64,000 bases of DNA from Bacteroidota bacterium (GTDB lineage: Bacteria > Bacteroidota > Bacteroidia > UKL13-3), in contig JAIYCU010000013.1 in NCBI GenBank assembly GCA_027487835.1, positions 96,343 through 160,342 of the forward strand, written 5' to 3'. The translations under genes were made by a program, and so were the position numbers. Position 1 is the stretch's first letter; each line of letters starts with the position of its first letter. Below, piece by piece: positions 55,340 to 63,155 of this stretch. The notes under the pieces were generated by a model, which saw only the letters and a list, made by a program, of their open reading frames with translations, was not told where the DNA came from and made no database searches.

Positions 55340-57597
55340 TAATCGTATATTTTCATTTTAGAAATCTCCCTTCTTAGCGATTTAACTGCTTCCTTTTCTG
55401 TATATCCAATTCTAAATATAAATACAATTTCCCTTGATTTTGTTTGAGGCACTATTGCTTGCAATTGTCGATGTAATAATTTTAAACGTTCTTTTTCCGT
55501 AGAGTTTAAACTTTCTCCATTATTATTTGCCCTTGCTAATAAATAACTAAATTGCGTAACAGGCTGAAAGGCAAGGCCTAAGGAATTACTTTTAATCCAT
55601 AGTTTCTCCATTACCTCACCACCATGCAAATAGGCTTCAGCAGTTTGGAATGGCATTGTTAGAATTCCAACGGCAGAAGAAGCTGCAATTGCTTTTTTGG
55701 TATTTCTTTTAAAGGCTTCGCCGCCATCAATCTTGCTTACCCATTCCATTACATGCCTGCTTCCAGCAACCTTTAAAGCAATTGCTTCCGCTTTGCTCAT
55801 ATTTAAGGTGGCAAGGTCAATTCCATCTTTCTTTGACTCAGCTTCCTCCTTCGTCCAACGTATCTCGCGTTCAAAAATGTCTTGGTGGCCACGTGCATTC
55901 AGTAACAAAAGTTTCTCTGCCTCTGTAAGTATTTCGGCCAATTCTTTCATTTGATCGGTATTTTTTATAAGGGTTAATTGGGCAATTCTGTTTGATCCAA
56001 TCAAATCAAGAAGGTTGTTCTCATCCGATAAGGCTAACTCTTTTCTCTCAGAAAACAAACGATTCGTATGTCGATTAAATAATTCAGAAAGCGATAAAGG
56101 ATAAGACAATAATTCACTTGATTTTTCAAAATGAAGGTCGGCCACCAAGGTAGTATAACCTGCTGCTGGAAAATAATTATAATGCAATATCAAGCCTTTT
56201 GAATAGGCAAAGATTCTGGCATTTTCTATTACAGCCCCTATCGACAAATAAGTTCCAAAATTTCCATAATCTAGCATAGAAACGGAATGATGTGCTTCAT
56301 GAAAAATAAACAGATGTCCCCGATGAAAATAGAACTTCCAAGGTTGACAATTGCCACCAGAAGGCGCGTGAAGACATGCCGATAATAAACCTTCTTTTTC
56401 TTCATCCGACAATACCTCCACTTTTGGGTCAACCCGAAAACCTTTTATAAATGCCTTTAAAATAGCAGGGTCTAATAATTGGGGCCTTGATTCTGTTTCA
56501 GTTATCTGAAAAGATTTTGGTGGCTCAGGAATAAGTAAATCTAAATCTACGTAGAACCTACCAGAAACAGTAGATTCATTAAGCAATATCTTCCTACTAA
56601 GTTCAGCTGCTACTCCGGCACCCATTGTAACTGCCGAGGCAAGCTGTGGCCAACTATTAATAGAACTTTGAACTTCTATCATTGAAGCTTTCATGCGCTC
56701 TGATAAGGCCTGTAAACCAACCATTGGCATGAGGTAACTTATTTTTTCTTCCTGACTTAAGCCTTTTAACAAGCCAGGATTCAAATCCCCCATTAAGCCA
56801 TGCAATAAAGGCCGATTTGGCTCTAAATCAAATCGCTCAATATCTATCAAACACCTGTCATTGGTTTCCATTAATACAGGTATTCCCAACTCTTTTGCTT
56901 TATACCTCGCTAATACTTTAATGTCTAAAGCATCGCATTCCTCAATTAATAAATCAAGTTTACCACCTTCGGTAAAAAATGCTTCAATATTATTTTCCTG
57001 AAGCCCATCCTTAAAAACGCGAATCTTTAGGTAGGGGTCGATTCGCCAAATTTCACGTGCACATATTTCTGCCTTATTAAGTGCTAAGTCTGCAATAGAA
57101 CAGCGTAAACGGTTCAAATTACTAAGGTCAACGGTGTCAAAATCTGCCAATCTAATTTCACCCGCACCGCGCTCCATCGCGATGGCAATAGCAATTGTTT
57201 GCCCCACACTCAAACCCACAATTCCAATAATCTTTTCTTGCAACAAAGCTTGCTCTTCGCCTGTAATTTTATATTTATTTCTGCTGGTTCTTACAGTTAT
57301 AAATTCTTCTTCGGGGAGTAAATGCACCAATTCGTTTTCGTAAGAATACCAAATCCAATTGCCATAGAGAAGGATATCTTTTCCTGTCAACTTGCTTGCA
57401 AGCCAAGGTTCATAAGCCTTGATTGAAAAAGGAATTTGAGGATGCAAACATTTATACAAATCACGCAATTGAAGATCGATACTATCATATACCTTAACGC
57501 GAGTCGCACCTCCATTTGAGGATACAAATTCCTCAATTTCAAATACTTGAGTAAATTTTAAAATAACAGGTTGAACTTGCAGGGTTAAATCCTCCAT
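55339..57597 (-). CDS. E1/ThiF-like adenylating domain fused to a nitroreductase-like domain (Rv1355c-like)
   Basis: 752 residues. Residues ~95-310: E1/ThiF Rossmann fold with EEQALLQEKIIGIVGLSVGQTIAIAIAMERGAGEIRLADFDTVDLSNLNR and EECDALDIKVLARYKAKELGIPVLMETND; the NLNR element is the usual E1 signature. Residues ~385-740: nitroreductase-like FMN fold (LLSACLHAPSGGNCQPWKFYFHRGHLFIF, IGAVIENARIFAYSKGLILHYNYFP, GVMEKLWIKSNSLGLAFQPVTQFSYLL, REIVFIFRIGYTEKEAVKSLRR). This two-domain order matches what I recall of Rv1355c proteins. The predicted chemistry is acyl-adenylation plus a flavin step; the substrate is unknown. Confidence 0.82.
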   Translation of the reverse strand: MEDLTLQVQPVILKFTQVFEIEEFVSSNGGATRVKVYDSIDLQLRDLYKCLHPQIPFSIKAYEPWLASKLTGKDILLYGNWIWYSYENELVHLLPEEEFITVRTSRNKYKITGEEQALLQEKIIGIVGLSVGQTIAIAIAMERGAGEIRLADFDTVDLSNLNRLRCSIADLALNKAEICAREIWRIDPYLKIRVFKDGLQENNIEAFFTEGGKLDLLIEECDALDIKVLARYKAKELGIPVLMETNDRCLIDIERFDLEPNRPLLHGLMGDLNPGLLKGLSQEEKISYLMPMVGLQALSERMKASMIEVQSSINSWPQLASAVTMGAGVAAELSRKILLNESTVSGRFYVDLDLLIPEPPKSFQITETESRPQLLDPAILKAFIKGFRVDPKVEVLSDEEKEGLLSACLHAPSGGNCQPWKFYFHRGHLFIFHEAHHSVSMLDYGNFGTYLSIGAVIENARIFAYSKGLILHYNYFPAAGYTTLVADLHFEKSSELLSYPLSLSELFNRHTNRLFSERKELALSDENNLLDLIGSNRIAQLTLIKNTDQMKELAEILTEAEKLLLLNARGHQDIFEREIRWTKEEAESKKDGIDLATLNMSKAEAIALKVAGSRHVMEWVSKIDGGEAFKRNTKKAIAASSAVGILTMPFQTAEAYLHGGEVMEKLWIKSNSLGLAFQPVTQFSYLLARANNNGESLNSTEKERLKLLHRQLQAIVPQTKSREIVFIFRIGYTEKEAVKSLRREISKMKIYD

Positions 57598-57653
57598 TAA
57601 AATATTATAATAGCTACTTGAATAACAATAATAGCAAAATAAATAATTACTTC

Positions 57654-57661
57654 TATATTTG
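57654..57661 (+). promoter_or_regulatory. -7 promoter box (TATATTTG) of the receiver gene
   Basis: TATATTTG matches TAnnTTTG, 22 bp before the start at 57684, in the 86-bp gap between divergent genes. No clear -33 TTG was found at the usual spacing. Confidence 0.4.
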
Positions 57662-57683
57662 ATTAAAACTATTTCTAAACAAA

Positions 57684-58157
57684 ATGAGCAATAAGATTAA
57701 GGTATTATATGTAGACGATGAGGAAAATAACCTCATGTCATTTAAGGCATGTTTTAGAATTAAGTACCAAGTTTTTATCGCCATAAGTGCCAAAGAAGCC
57801 TTAAATATATTAGAGAAAAATCCCGATATTCAGGTGGTTATTACAGACCAGCGAATGCCAGAAGTGACGGGGGTAGAATTTCTAAAGCAATTGGTTGATT
57901 TATATCCATTTCCAATAAGGATTATGCTCACAGGATTTGCCAATTTTACAGATACTGTAGATGCAGTCAACCTAGGGAAAATATTTGCCTACCTCAATAA
58001 ACCTTGGGAAGAACCTTTACTAGATGCTACCATACAAAAGGCCATTTTGAAGTATGCAGAGGAAGAAGAAATTAGAATAAAAGCAAAACGCACCGAATCG
58101 GCAGAGCGCAGTGCTGATCAAATGGAGTTTATCCTTCGTCAGGAGTTATTGTCTTAA
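57684..58157 (+). CDS. Stand-alone receiver-domain response regulator
   Basis: 157 residues: receiver (1-125) with LYVDDEENN, phospho-acceptor Asp in VVITDQRMPEVTG (about residue 55) and YLNKPW, followed by a ~30-residue charged helix (EEEIRIKAKRTESAERSADQMEFI). There is no DNA-binding domain. It is very similar to the receiver half of the kinase at 51425-52519 (both share VDDE.NNLMSFKA and MP..TGVE), so it likely arose by duplication and feeds the same relay. It is divergently oriented from the operon. Confidence 0.9.
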   Translation: MSNKIKVLYVDDEENNLMSFKACFRIKYQVFIAISAKEALNILEKNPDIQVVITDQRMPEVTGVEFLKQLVDLYPFPIRIMLTGFANFTDTVDAVNLGKIFAYLNKPWEEPLLDATIQKAILKYAEEEEIRIKAKRTESAERSADQMEFILRQELLS

Positions 58158-59111
58158 TTACTTTAACCTCACCAAAGTGGCCCCATTGCCAAACTGTAAT
58201 AAGTCGGCTTCTTCAAAATCACTTACTATTTCTGGATGTTTACTAAGCCAAGTGCGTATTTTATTTTTTAAGTATGCATTGCCAACGCCATGAATATATA
58301 CAATCTCCTTCATTTGGTGTACAAAAGCAGCCTCTAAGGTTTGGGTAAAAACATCCATTTGAAATGCGGTAATATCAGTTGCATTTCCATAACCATTGCG
58401 TTGTAAGGCATCGTAATGCAAATCAATGATTGAGGCAGGTTTATCTTTTAAATTTTTAATGTTTGAAACAAGGGTTTCAGAAAAATCTTTTTGCTTTAAG
58501 GCTTGTAAATTCAAGGGCTCGAGTACCTCATCTAATCGCAAGGTATAGGCTTGCTTATTTAAAAAGAAACAGTGCTTTAACCATTGGTGAAACTTTTTAG
58601 CACTAAAGTTTATTTCGGTTTGAACCAATTGCCCAGGTTTAACAGTATGCGATTCTATTGGCAATAACTGAACCCATAAGGTTTTCCATTCTTGTAAAGC
58701 AGAAAACTTAAACTTTCCCATCATTAAGGTTTCTTCTCGCTCCAACTTTAATTGCTTCCACAAATGATAAACGCCTTCCTCCTTTTGAAAAACGTTTAGC
58801 AGCACCCATTCTGAAAGATTATTGTGAACATGCATTTCTATCCCATCTTCTCCTACCCTATCAAAGGCGAAAAATACACCCAAAGGATGAACCGAATTTA
58901 CCTTAAACGCTTTTGCAACAGGTAATTCAGGTTGATTATTTCCGGCCTTTTCTTCAAATTTAACCTTCACTAATTCACTTGCCAATACGGGAATTTCAAA
59001 ATCACTATCCACTGTAACACCCACTAAGTTTTTATCTTTTAACGAGGTTACAATTCCTTCCATTGGCTCGTTCACAAACCTCACCTTATCCCCTAATTTC
59101 AGTTGTATCAT
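58158..59111 (-). CDS. DUF2027 / Smr-domain protein
   Basis: 317 residues. N-terminal SH3-like piece (IQLKLGDKVRFVNEPMEGIVTSLKDKNLVGVTVDSDFEIPV), central DUF2027 domain and a C-terminal Smr domain with IDLHYDAL (LDxH motif), VYIHGVGNAYLKNKIRTWL (HGxGxG variant) and FGNGATLVRLK. Smr domains are DNA/RNA nucleases. The DUF2027-Smr pairing is, as I recall, typical of Bacteroidota. Function of this version unknown. Confidence 0.85.
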   Translation of the reverse strand: MIQLKLGDKVRFVNEPMEGIVTSLKDKNLVGVTVDSDFEIPVLASELVKVKFEEKAGNNQPELPVAKAFKVNSVHPLGVFFAFDRVGEDGIEMHVHNNLSEWVLLNVFQKEEGVYHLWKQLKLEREETLMMGKFKFSALQEWKTLWVQLLPIESHTVKPGQLVQTEINFSAKKFHQWLKHCFFLNKQAYTLRLDEVLEPLNLQALKQKDFSETLVSNIKNLKDKPASIIDLHYDALQRNGYGNATDITAFQMDVFTQTLEAAFVHQMKEIVYIHGVGNAYLKNKIRTWLSKHPEIVSDFEEADLLQFGNGATLVRLK

Positions 59112-59206
59112 TTGAAAGCAAAGTTAGTCAATGCTGAATAGGTTTGCTAACATAATATTGCATTTTGCCATCAATTATTTAACCTTTACAGCAATCCAAT
59201 GAAGCA

Positions 59207-59770
59207 ATGAACGAACAATATTTCGCAGATAAAACCTTTGAACAACATCATAACCCCTTAAAAGGGGAATATGAAAACTGCATTTTTAATCATTGCAACT
59301 TTGCAGAGGCTAACCTTTCAGATTTTATTTTCCTCGATTGCACTTTTAAGGATTGCAATTTAAGCTTAGCTAAAATTAATAAAACCGCATTTAGAGAAGT
59401 GACCTTCAAAGATTGCAAACTCTTAGGCCTACGCTTTGATAGCTGCAATGATTTTGGCATGTCTTTGTCCTTTGAAAACTGCCAACTCAATCATGCTTCC
59501 TTTTTTAAAACTAAAATCAAAAAAACAGTTTTTAAAGATTCTCAGTTGATTGAAGTTGATTTTTCTGAATCCGACCTTAGCCTCGCTCGCTTTGATAATT
59601 GCAATCTATTGCAAGCAGTATTTGACCATACAATTCTTGAAAAGACAGATTTTAGAACGGCCTATAACTTTTCTTTCGACCCTGAAATCAATAAAATTAA
59701 ACAGGCTAAATTTTCTATTCATGGTTTAGCAGGTCTGCTAGAAAAATATCAAATTATAATTGAAAATTAG
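59207..59770 (+). CDS. Pentapeptide-repeat protein (Qnr/McbG-like size)
   Basis: 187 residues. Pentapeptide A(D/N)LXX-type blocks run from residue ~20 to ~155 (YENCIFNHCNFAEANLSDFIFLDCTFKDCNLSLAKI, FREVTFKDCKLLGLRF, SFENCQLNHASFFKTKIKKTVFKDSQLIEVDFSESDLSLARF). They fold as a right-handed beta helix. Small proteins of this kind can mimic DNA and protect gyrase (Qnr, McbG), but this subfamily, with the C-terminal FSIHGLAGLLEKYQIIIEN, is chromosomal in many Bacteroidota as I recall and its role is not established. Confidence 0.8.
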   Translation: MNEQYFADKTFEQHHNPLKGEYENCIFNHCNFAEANLSDFIFLDCTFKDCNLSLAKINKTAFREVTFKDCKLLGLRFDSCNDFGMSLSFENCQLNHASFFKTKIKKTVFKDSQLIEVDFSESDLSLARFDNCNLLQAVFDHTILEKTDFRTAYNFSFDPEINKIKQAKFSIHGLAGLLEKYQIIIEN

Positions 59771-59833
59771 ACCCTAAAACGTTCATTGCATTCTCTAAAG
59801 TTTGTTTTGAACCAAAATGATTAATTTGCCCCT

Positions 59834-62800
59834 ATGAAGAAAGCATTACTATTTCCTTTATTTAACCTACTTACTCTCGCAATTTTTGCCCAGGATTTTG
59901 ATTTTGCCTCCACAGAAAACCCCTATTACTGGAAAAATAGAAAACCACACACTGCTTACTGGCAGCAAGATGTGCACTACAAAATTAATGCTGAAGTTAA
60001 CGACCAAACCGATATCATAATTGCAGAAGAACTACTTATCTATACCAACAATTCACCAGATACCTTATACGAAGTTTATTTCCATTTATACCAAAATGCC
60101 TTCATCAAAGGTGGATACCTAGAACAACTTAACCTTGCCAATGGGTTCAAACAGAAGTTTGGAAAATATGAATTGGCAGGCAAAGGCACTGTAATTAACC
60201 GCGTGCTAGTGAACAACGAACCTGTTACCCCAATGATTGATTTTTCAATCATGAAAATCAAACTCAAAAACCCGATTCTGCCAAATGCAAAGGCCACTTT
60301 TCAAATTAATTTTGATACTTACTTTGATGACGGCGGAAACCAACGCCGAAGGATGAAAATGTTTAAAGACGACCAAGGTAACAAACAATATGATGGTGTG
60401 CATTGGTACCCGCGAATCTGCGTATATGATAGAAAATTTGGTTGGGAAACCGACCAACATCTGGGCAAAGAATTTTACGGCGATTTTGGCCAATTTGATA
60501 TCAATCTTACCCTCCCTTCTCATTATATTTTAGATGCTACCGGTGAACTACAAAATGAAGCAGAAGTGCTGCCAGAAGCGCTTCGTGCCAAATTAGAGAT
60601 AAGCAATTTTAAAGATAAACCTTATGGCCAAGCAGCCTCTGTGATTATTCCAATAGATGGCAAAACAAAAACATGGCGCTTTAAAGCTGTGAATACACAT
60701 GATTTTGCATGGACTGCTGACCCAACCTATCGTATTGGCGAATATGTTTTGCCTATGCCCGGCAACCCAAGAGGAAAAATACGCTGCATCTCCCTCGCAC
60801 AAGAACCACATGCAGCGGGTTGGCAAGATGCAGCAAAGTTCAACGCCCTCATCATCCAAACCTACAGCAAAGATTTTGGTATATATGCCTATCCAAAAAT
60901 GATTGTGGCAGATGCACGTGATGGCATGGAATACCCCATGCTAACTTTAGATAATGGTCGCTCCCCCGGCTATTACGGCTTGTTTGCCCACGAAATTGGG
61001 CACAACTGGTTCTTTGGCATGGTGGGCAATAACGAAACCTACAGAGCAAGTTTGGATGAAGGCTTCACACAATTTCTAACCCATTGGAGCATGAGTCGTT
61101 TGCGCGGCGAAACCAAAGTTAATAAAAACAGCTTTGTGGGTAAAAATTATACACCTATGTCGAGCTTGGATCAAACAGTAATGTACGGATACCTTAGGGA
61201 TGCTATCTTAAACCTTGACATGCCACTTAACACGCATAGCGACGACTTTAACGGCGCCCTGCACCATGGCGGGGGCTACGGACATGTGTATTACAAAACA
61301 GCTACCATGTTGTATAACCTGCAATATGTGCTGGGTGATTCGCTTTTCTTAGCCGCTATGCAACATTATTTTAACCAATGGAAAATGGCGCATCCCTATT
61401 TTGAAGATTTTAGAAACAGCATCATTCAATACACCCATGTTGACTTAAATTGGTTCTTTGATCAATGGATGGAAACTACCAAAACCATTAACTATAGCGT
61501 ATCGCGAGTAAAGCAAATGAACAATGATACAGTGGCCATTACCTTTAAAAGAAAAGGCGAAATGCAAATGCCTATCGACTTTACCCTCAACTATAAAAAT
61601 AACACCTCACAGAATTTTTACATTCCTAATACTTGGTTCAACAAACAAACTGCTGCCACCGTTTTACCTAAATGGACCGGTTGGGGATTGTTAAATCCAA
61701 CTCATACCGTTTTGGTGCCTGTTACTGGAAAAGTAAAGGATGTAGTAATTGACCCAAGCAAACGCCTTGCAGATGTAAACTTGCTAGACAATTCAAAAAA
61801 ACTTCCTGTGTTGTTTAGCTTTGATCATCAAATTTCTTCACCCCAAAATAGGCACAATTATTTGCTAAAATGGCGCCCCGACTTATGGTACAATAATTAT
61901 GATGGATTAAAGGTGGGACTACATTTAAATGGCAATTACCTAAATCTAAAGCATAATTTTAGTTTGAGCATTTGGCATAATTCTGGAATTGCCACCAATC
62001 GTTTTACAGAACAGTATAATAGAGGCCCTGGCATAGATTTATTCCATTATCAATTTAGCTACAAACATCGACTTAAAAAGTTTCAAGAAGTATTTGCACA
62101 AAGCAGGTTTTTAGATGGACTAAACCTTCATCGTTTTGGATGGGAAAATACACTTGGGAGAAGCACGTTAAGGATTTCTTTAAAGATGATGAAACGCCAT
62201 CAGATTTACTATTTAGGAAATAGCCAACGCTATTATTATGAGCCATATACTTATGCCCCGGGCATATTTTTTGAAAACAACCCAAATATTTCTAGTCAGA
62301 ATAACTGGGTAAACGCTCTTAACCTAAGCTATGAAAGAAGCTACCAATTGCTTAAGGGTCCAGGAAAGTTTTCCTTAAATGTGAAAGGAATGGCTCCTTT
62401 TTCAAAGTACTATTTTGCAGGCTTGGATGGGCAATTGGTTCAAAGCAACAAATTACACAAATTAGAATTACGCAGCAGGTTGTACGCTGCATTTATAGAT
62501 GGCAGTAATGTGCCAGGAGAATTTCTAATTAACCTTGCAGGGGCTAGCACAGAAGAAATGTTAGAGAATAAATTTACACGCGCTGCTGGCATTTTACCAG
62601 AGCAGTGGATGAACTATTCAACAAATGGTAATCATTTTCAATTAGGGGGCGGTTTGAACCTAAGAGGCTATGCTGGATTTATCAATTTAATTGCTTATGA
62701 AAATGCAATTAATTATGCTGTATTTAATGGAAATCTAGGAGCAGCAATTAACTTAGAGCTCGACTTTGACCAATACTTAGAATTTATAAGACCAAGATTC

Positions 62801-63067
62801 TTAAATAGGTTTGTGCATATTGATAGCTATTTGTTTGCCGATGCAGGCTTATTAAGAAAGCATTATGGCATCTTCAATCTACAAACAAATGTGCTTGCCG
62901 ATGCTGGAGCGGGTGTGGCATTAACAATAAAAAAATGGGGAATTTTGGATGACCCAAAACCTTTGACTATTCGTTTTGACATGCCATTTTACCTTAGTCA
63001 ACCCTTACCAGGCGAAACCCAAAACACTGCCTATAGATGGGTGATTGGCGTTGGAAGGAGTTTTTAA
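59834..63067 (+). CDS. M1 family metallopeptidase with C-terminal outer-membrane barrel
   Basis: 1077 residues. Signal peptide (KKALLFPLFNLLTLAIFAQ). N-terminal M1 beta domain, then the catalytic region with DGMEYP (GxMEN equivalent), AHEIGHNWFFGM (HExxH, about 385-389) and the Glu ligand in SLDEGF 18 residues on, followed by an armadillo-like helix region. The last ~400 residues are beta strands of barrel type (LYAAFIDGSNVPGEFLINLAG, GNHFQLGGGLNLRGYAGFINL, AYRWVIGVGRSF) ending in Phe, the signature for BAM insertion. So the peptidase is probably tethered in the outer membrane. Usual M1 enzymes lack such a tail. Confidence 0.88.
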   Translation: MKKALLFPLFNLLTLAIFAQDFDFASTENPYYWKNRKPHTAYWQQDVHYKINAEVNDQTDIIIAEELLIYTNNSPDTLYEVYFHLYQNAFIKGGYLEQLNLANGFKQKFGKYELAGKGTVINRVLVNNEPVTPMIDFSIMKIKLKNPILPNAKATFQINFDTYFDDGGNQRRRMKMFKDDQGNKQYDGVHWYPRICVYDRKFGWETDQHLGKEFYGDFGQFDINLTLPSHYILDATGELQNEAEVLPEALRAKLEISNFKDKPYGQAASVIIPIDGKTKTWRFKAVNTHDFAWTADPTYRIGEYVLPMPGNPRGKIRCISLAQEPHAAGWQDAAKFNALIIQTYSKDFGIYAYPKMIVADARDGMEYPMLTLDNGRSPGYYGLFAHEIGHNWFFGMVGNNETYRASLDEGFTQFLTHWSMSRLRGETKVNKNSFVGKNYTPMSSLDQTVMYGYLRDAILNLDMPLNTHSDDFNGALHHGGGYGHVYYKTATMLYNLQYVLGDSLFLAAMQHYFNQWKMAHPYFEDFRNSIIQYTHVDLNWFFDQWMETTKTINYSVSRVKQMNNDTVAITFKRKGEMQMPIDFTLNYKNNTSQNFYIPNTWFNKQTAATVLPKWTGWGLLNPTHTVLVPVTGKVKDVVIDPSKRLADVNLLDNSKKLPVLFSFDHQISSPQNRHNYLLKWRPDLWYNNYDGLKVGLHLNGNYLNLKHNFSLSIWHNSGIATNRFTEQYNRGPGIDLFHYQFSYKHRLKKFQEVFAQSRFLDGLNLHRFGWENTLGRSTLRISLKMMKRHQIYYLGNSQRYYYEPYTYAPGIFFENNPNISSQNNWVNALNLSYERSYQLLKGPGKFSLNVKGMAPFSKYYFAGLDGQLVQSNKLHKLELRSRLYAAFIDGSNVPGEFLINLAGASTEEMLENKFTRAAGILPEQWMNYSTNGNHFQLGGGLNLRGYAGFINLIAYENAINYAVFNGNLGAAINLELDFDQYLEFIRPRFLNRFVHIDSYLFADAGLLRKHYGIFNLQTNVLADAGAGVALTIKKWGILDDPKPLTIRFDMPFYLSQPLPGETQNTAYRWVIGVGRSF

Positions 63068-63155
63068 TTAATATCTAGGGGTGATTAACCGCGAAAGCAA
63101 AATTAGCCTTACAACAATACGAAAAGGAAATAAAAGCATTTTAAAATCTTGAAAT

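Larger units (their letters stand above)
760..62660. repeat. Dispersed short motif GGTTTGAACC/GGTTCAAACC (57 TTGAACC cores)
   Basis: Not one continuous element. The 7-mer TTGAACC or its complement GGTTCAA occurs 57 times by hand count, 30 and 27 on the two strands. The full 10-mer occurs 17 times, starting at 760, 6738, 8123, 8870, 14599, 25785, 26158, 29290, 32434, 40892, 42576, 43865, 47535, 48191, 50432, 58617 and 62651. At about 35% GC, roughly 8 cores and fewer than one 10-mer would be expected by chance. Copies lie in all three reading frames (GLN, VQT, GSN, VEP and others) and in gaps, so codon choice alone does not explain them. Confidence 0.8.

Noticed and set aside
760..62660. GGTTCAA copies as tRNA T-arm signals
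   Set aside because: GGTTCAA resembles the T-loop of tRNAs, but no copy checked has a cloverleaf, CCA end or paired stem around it.
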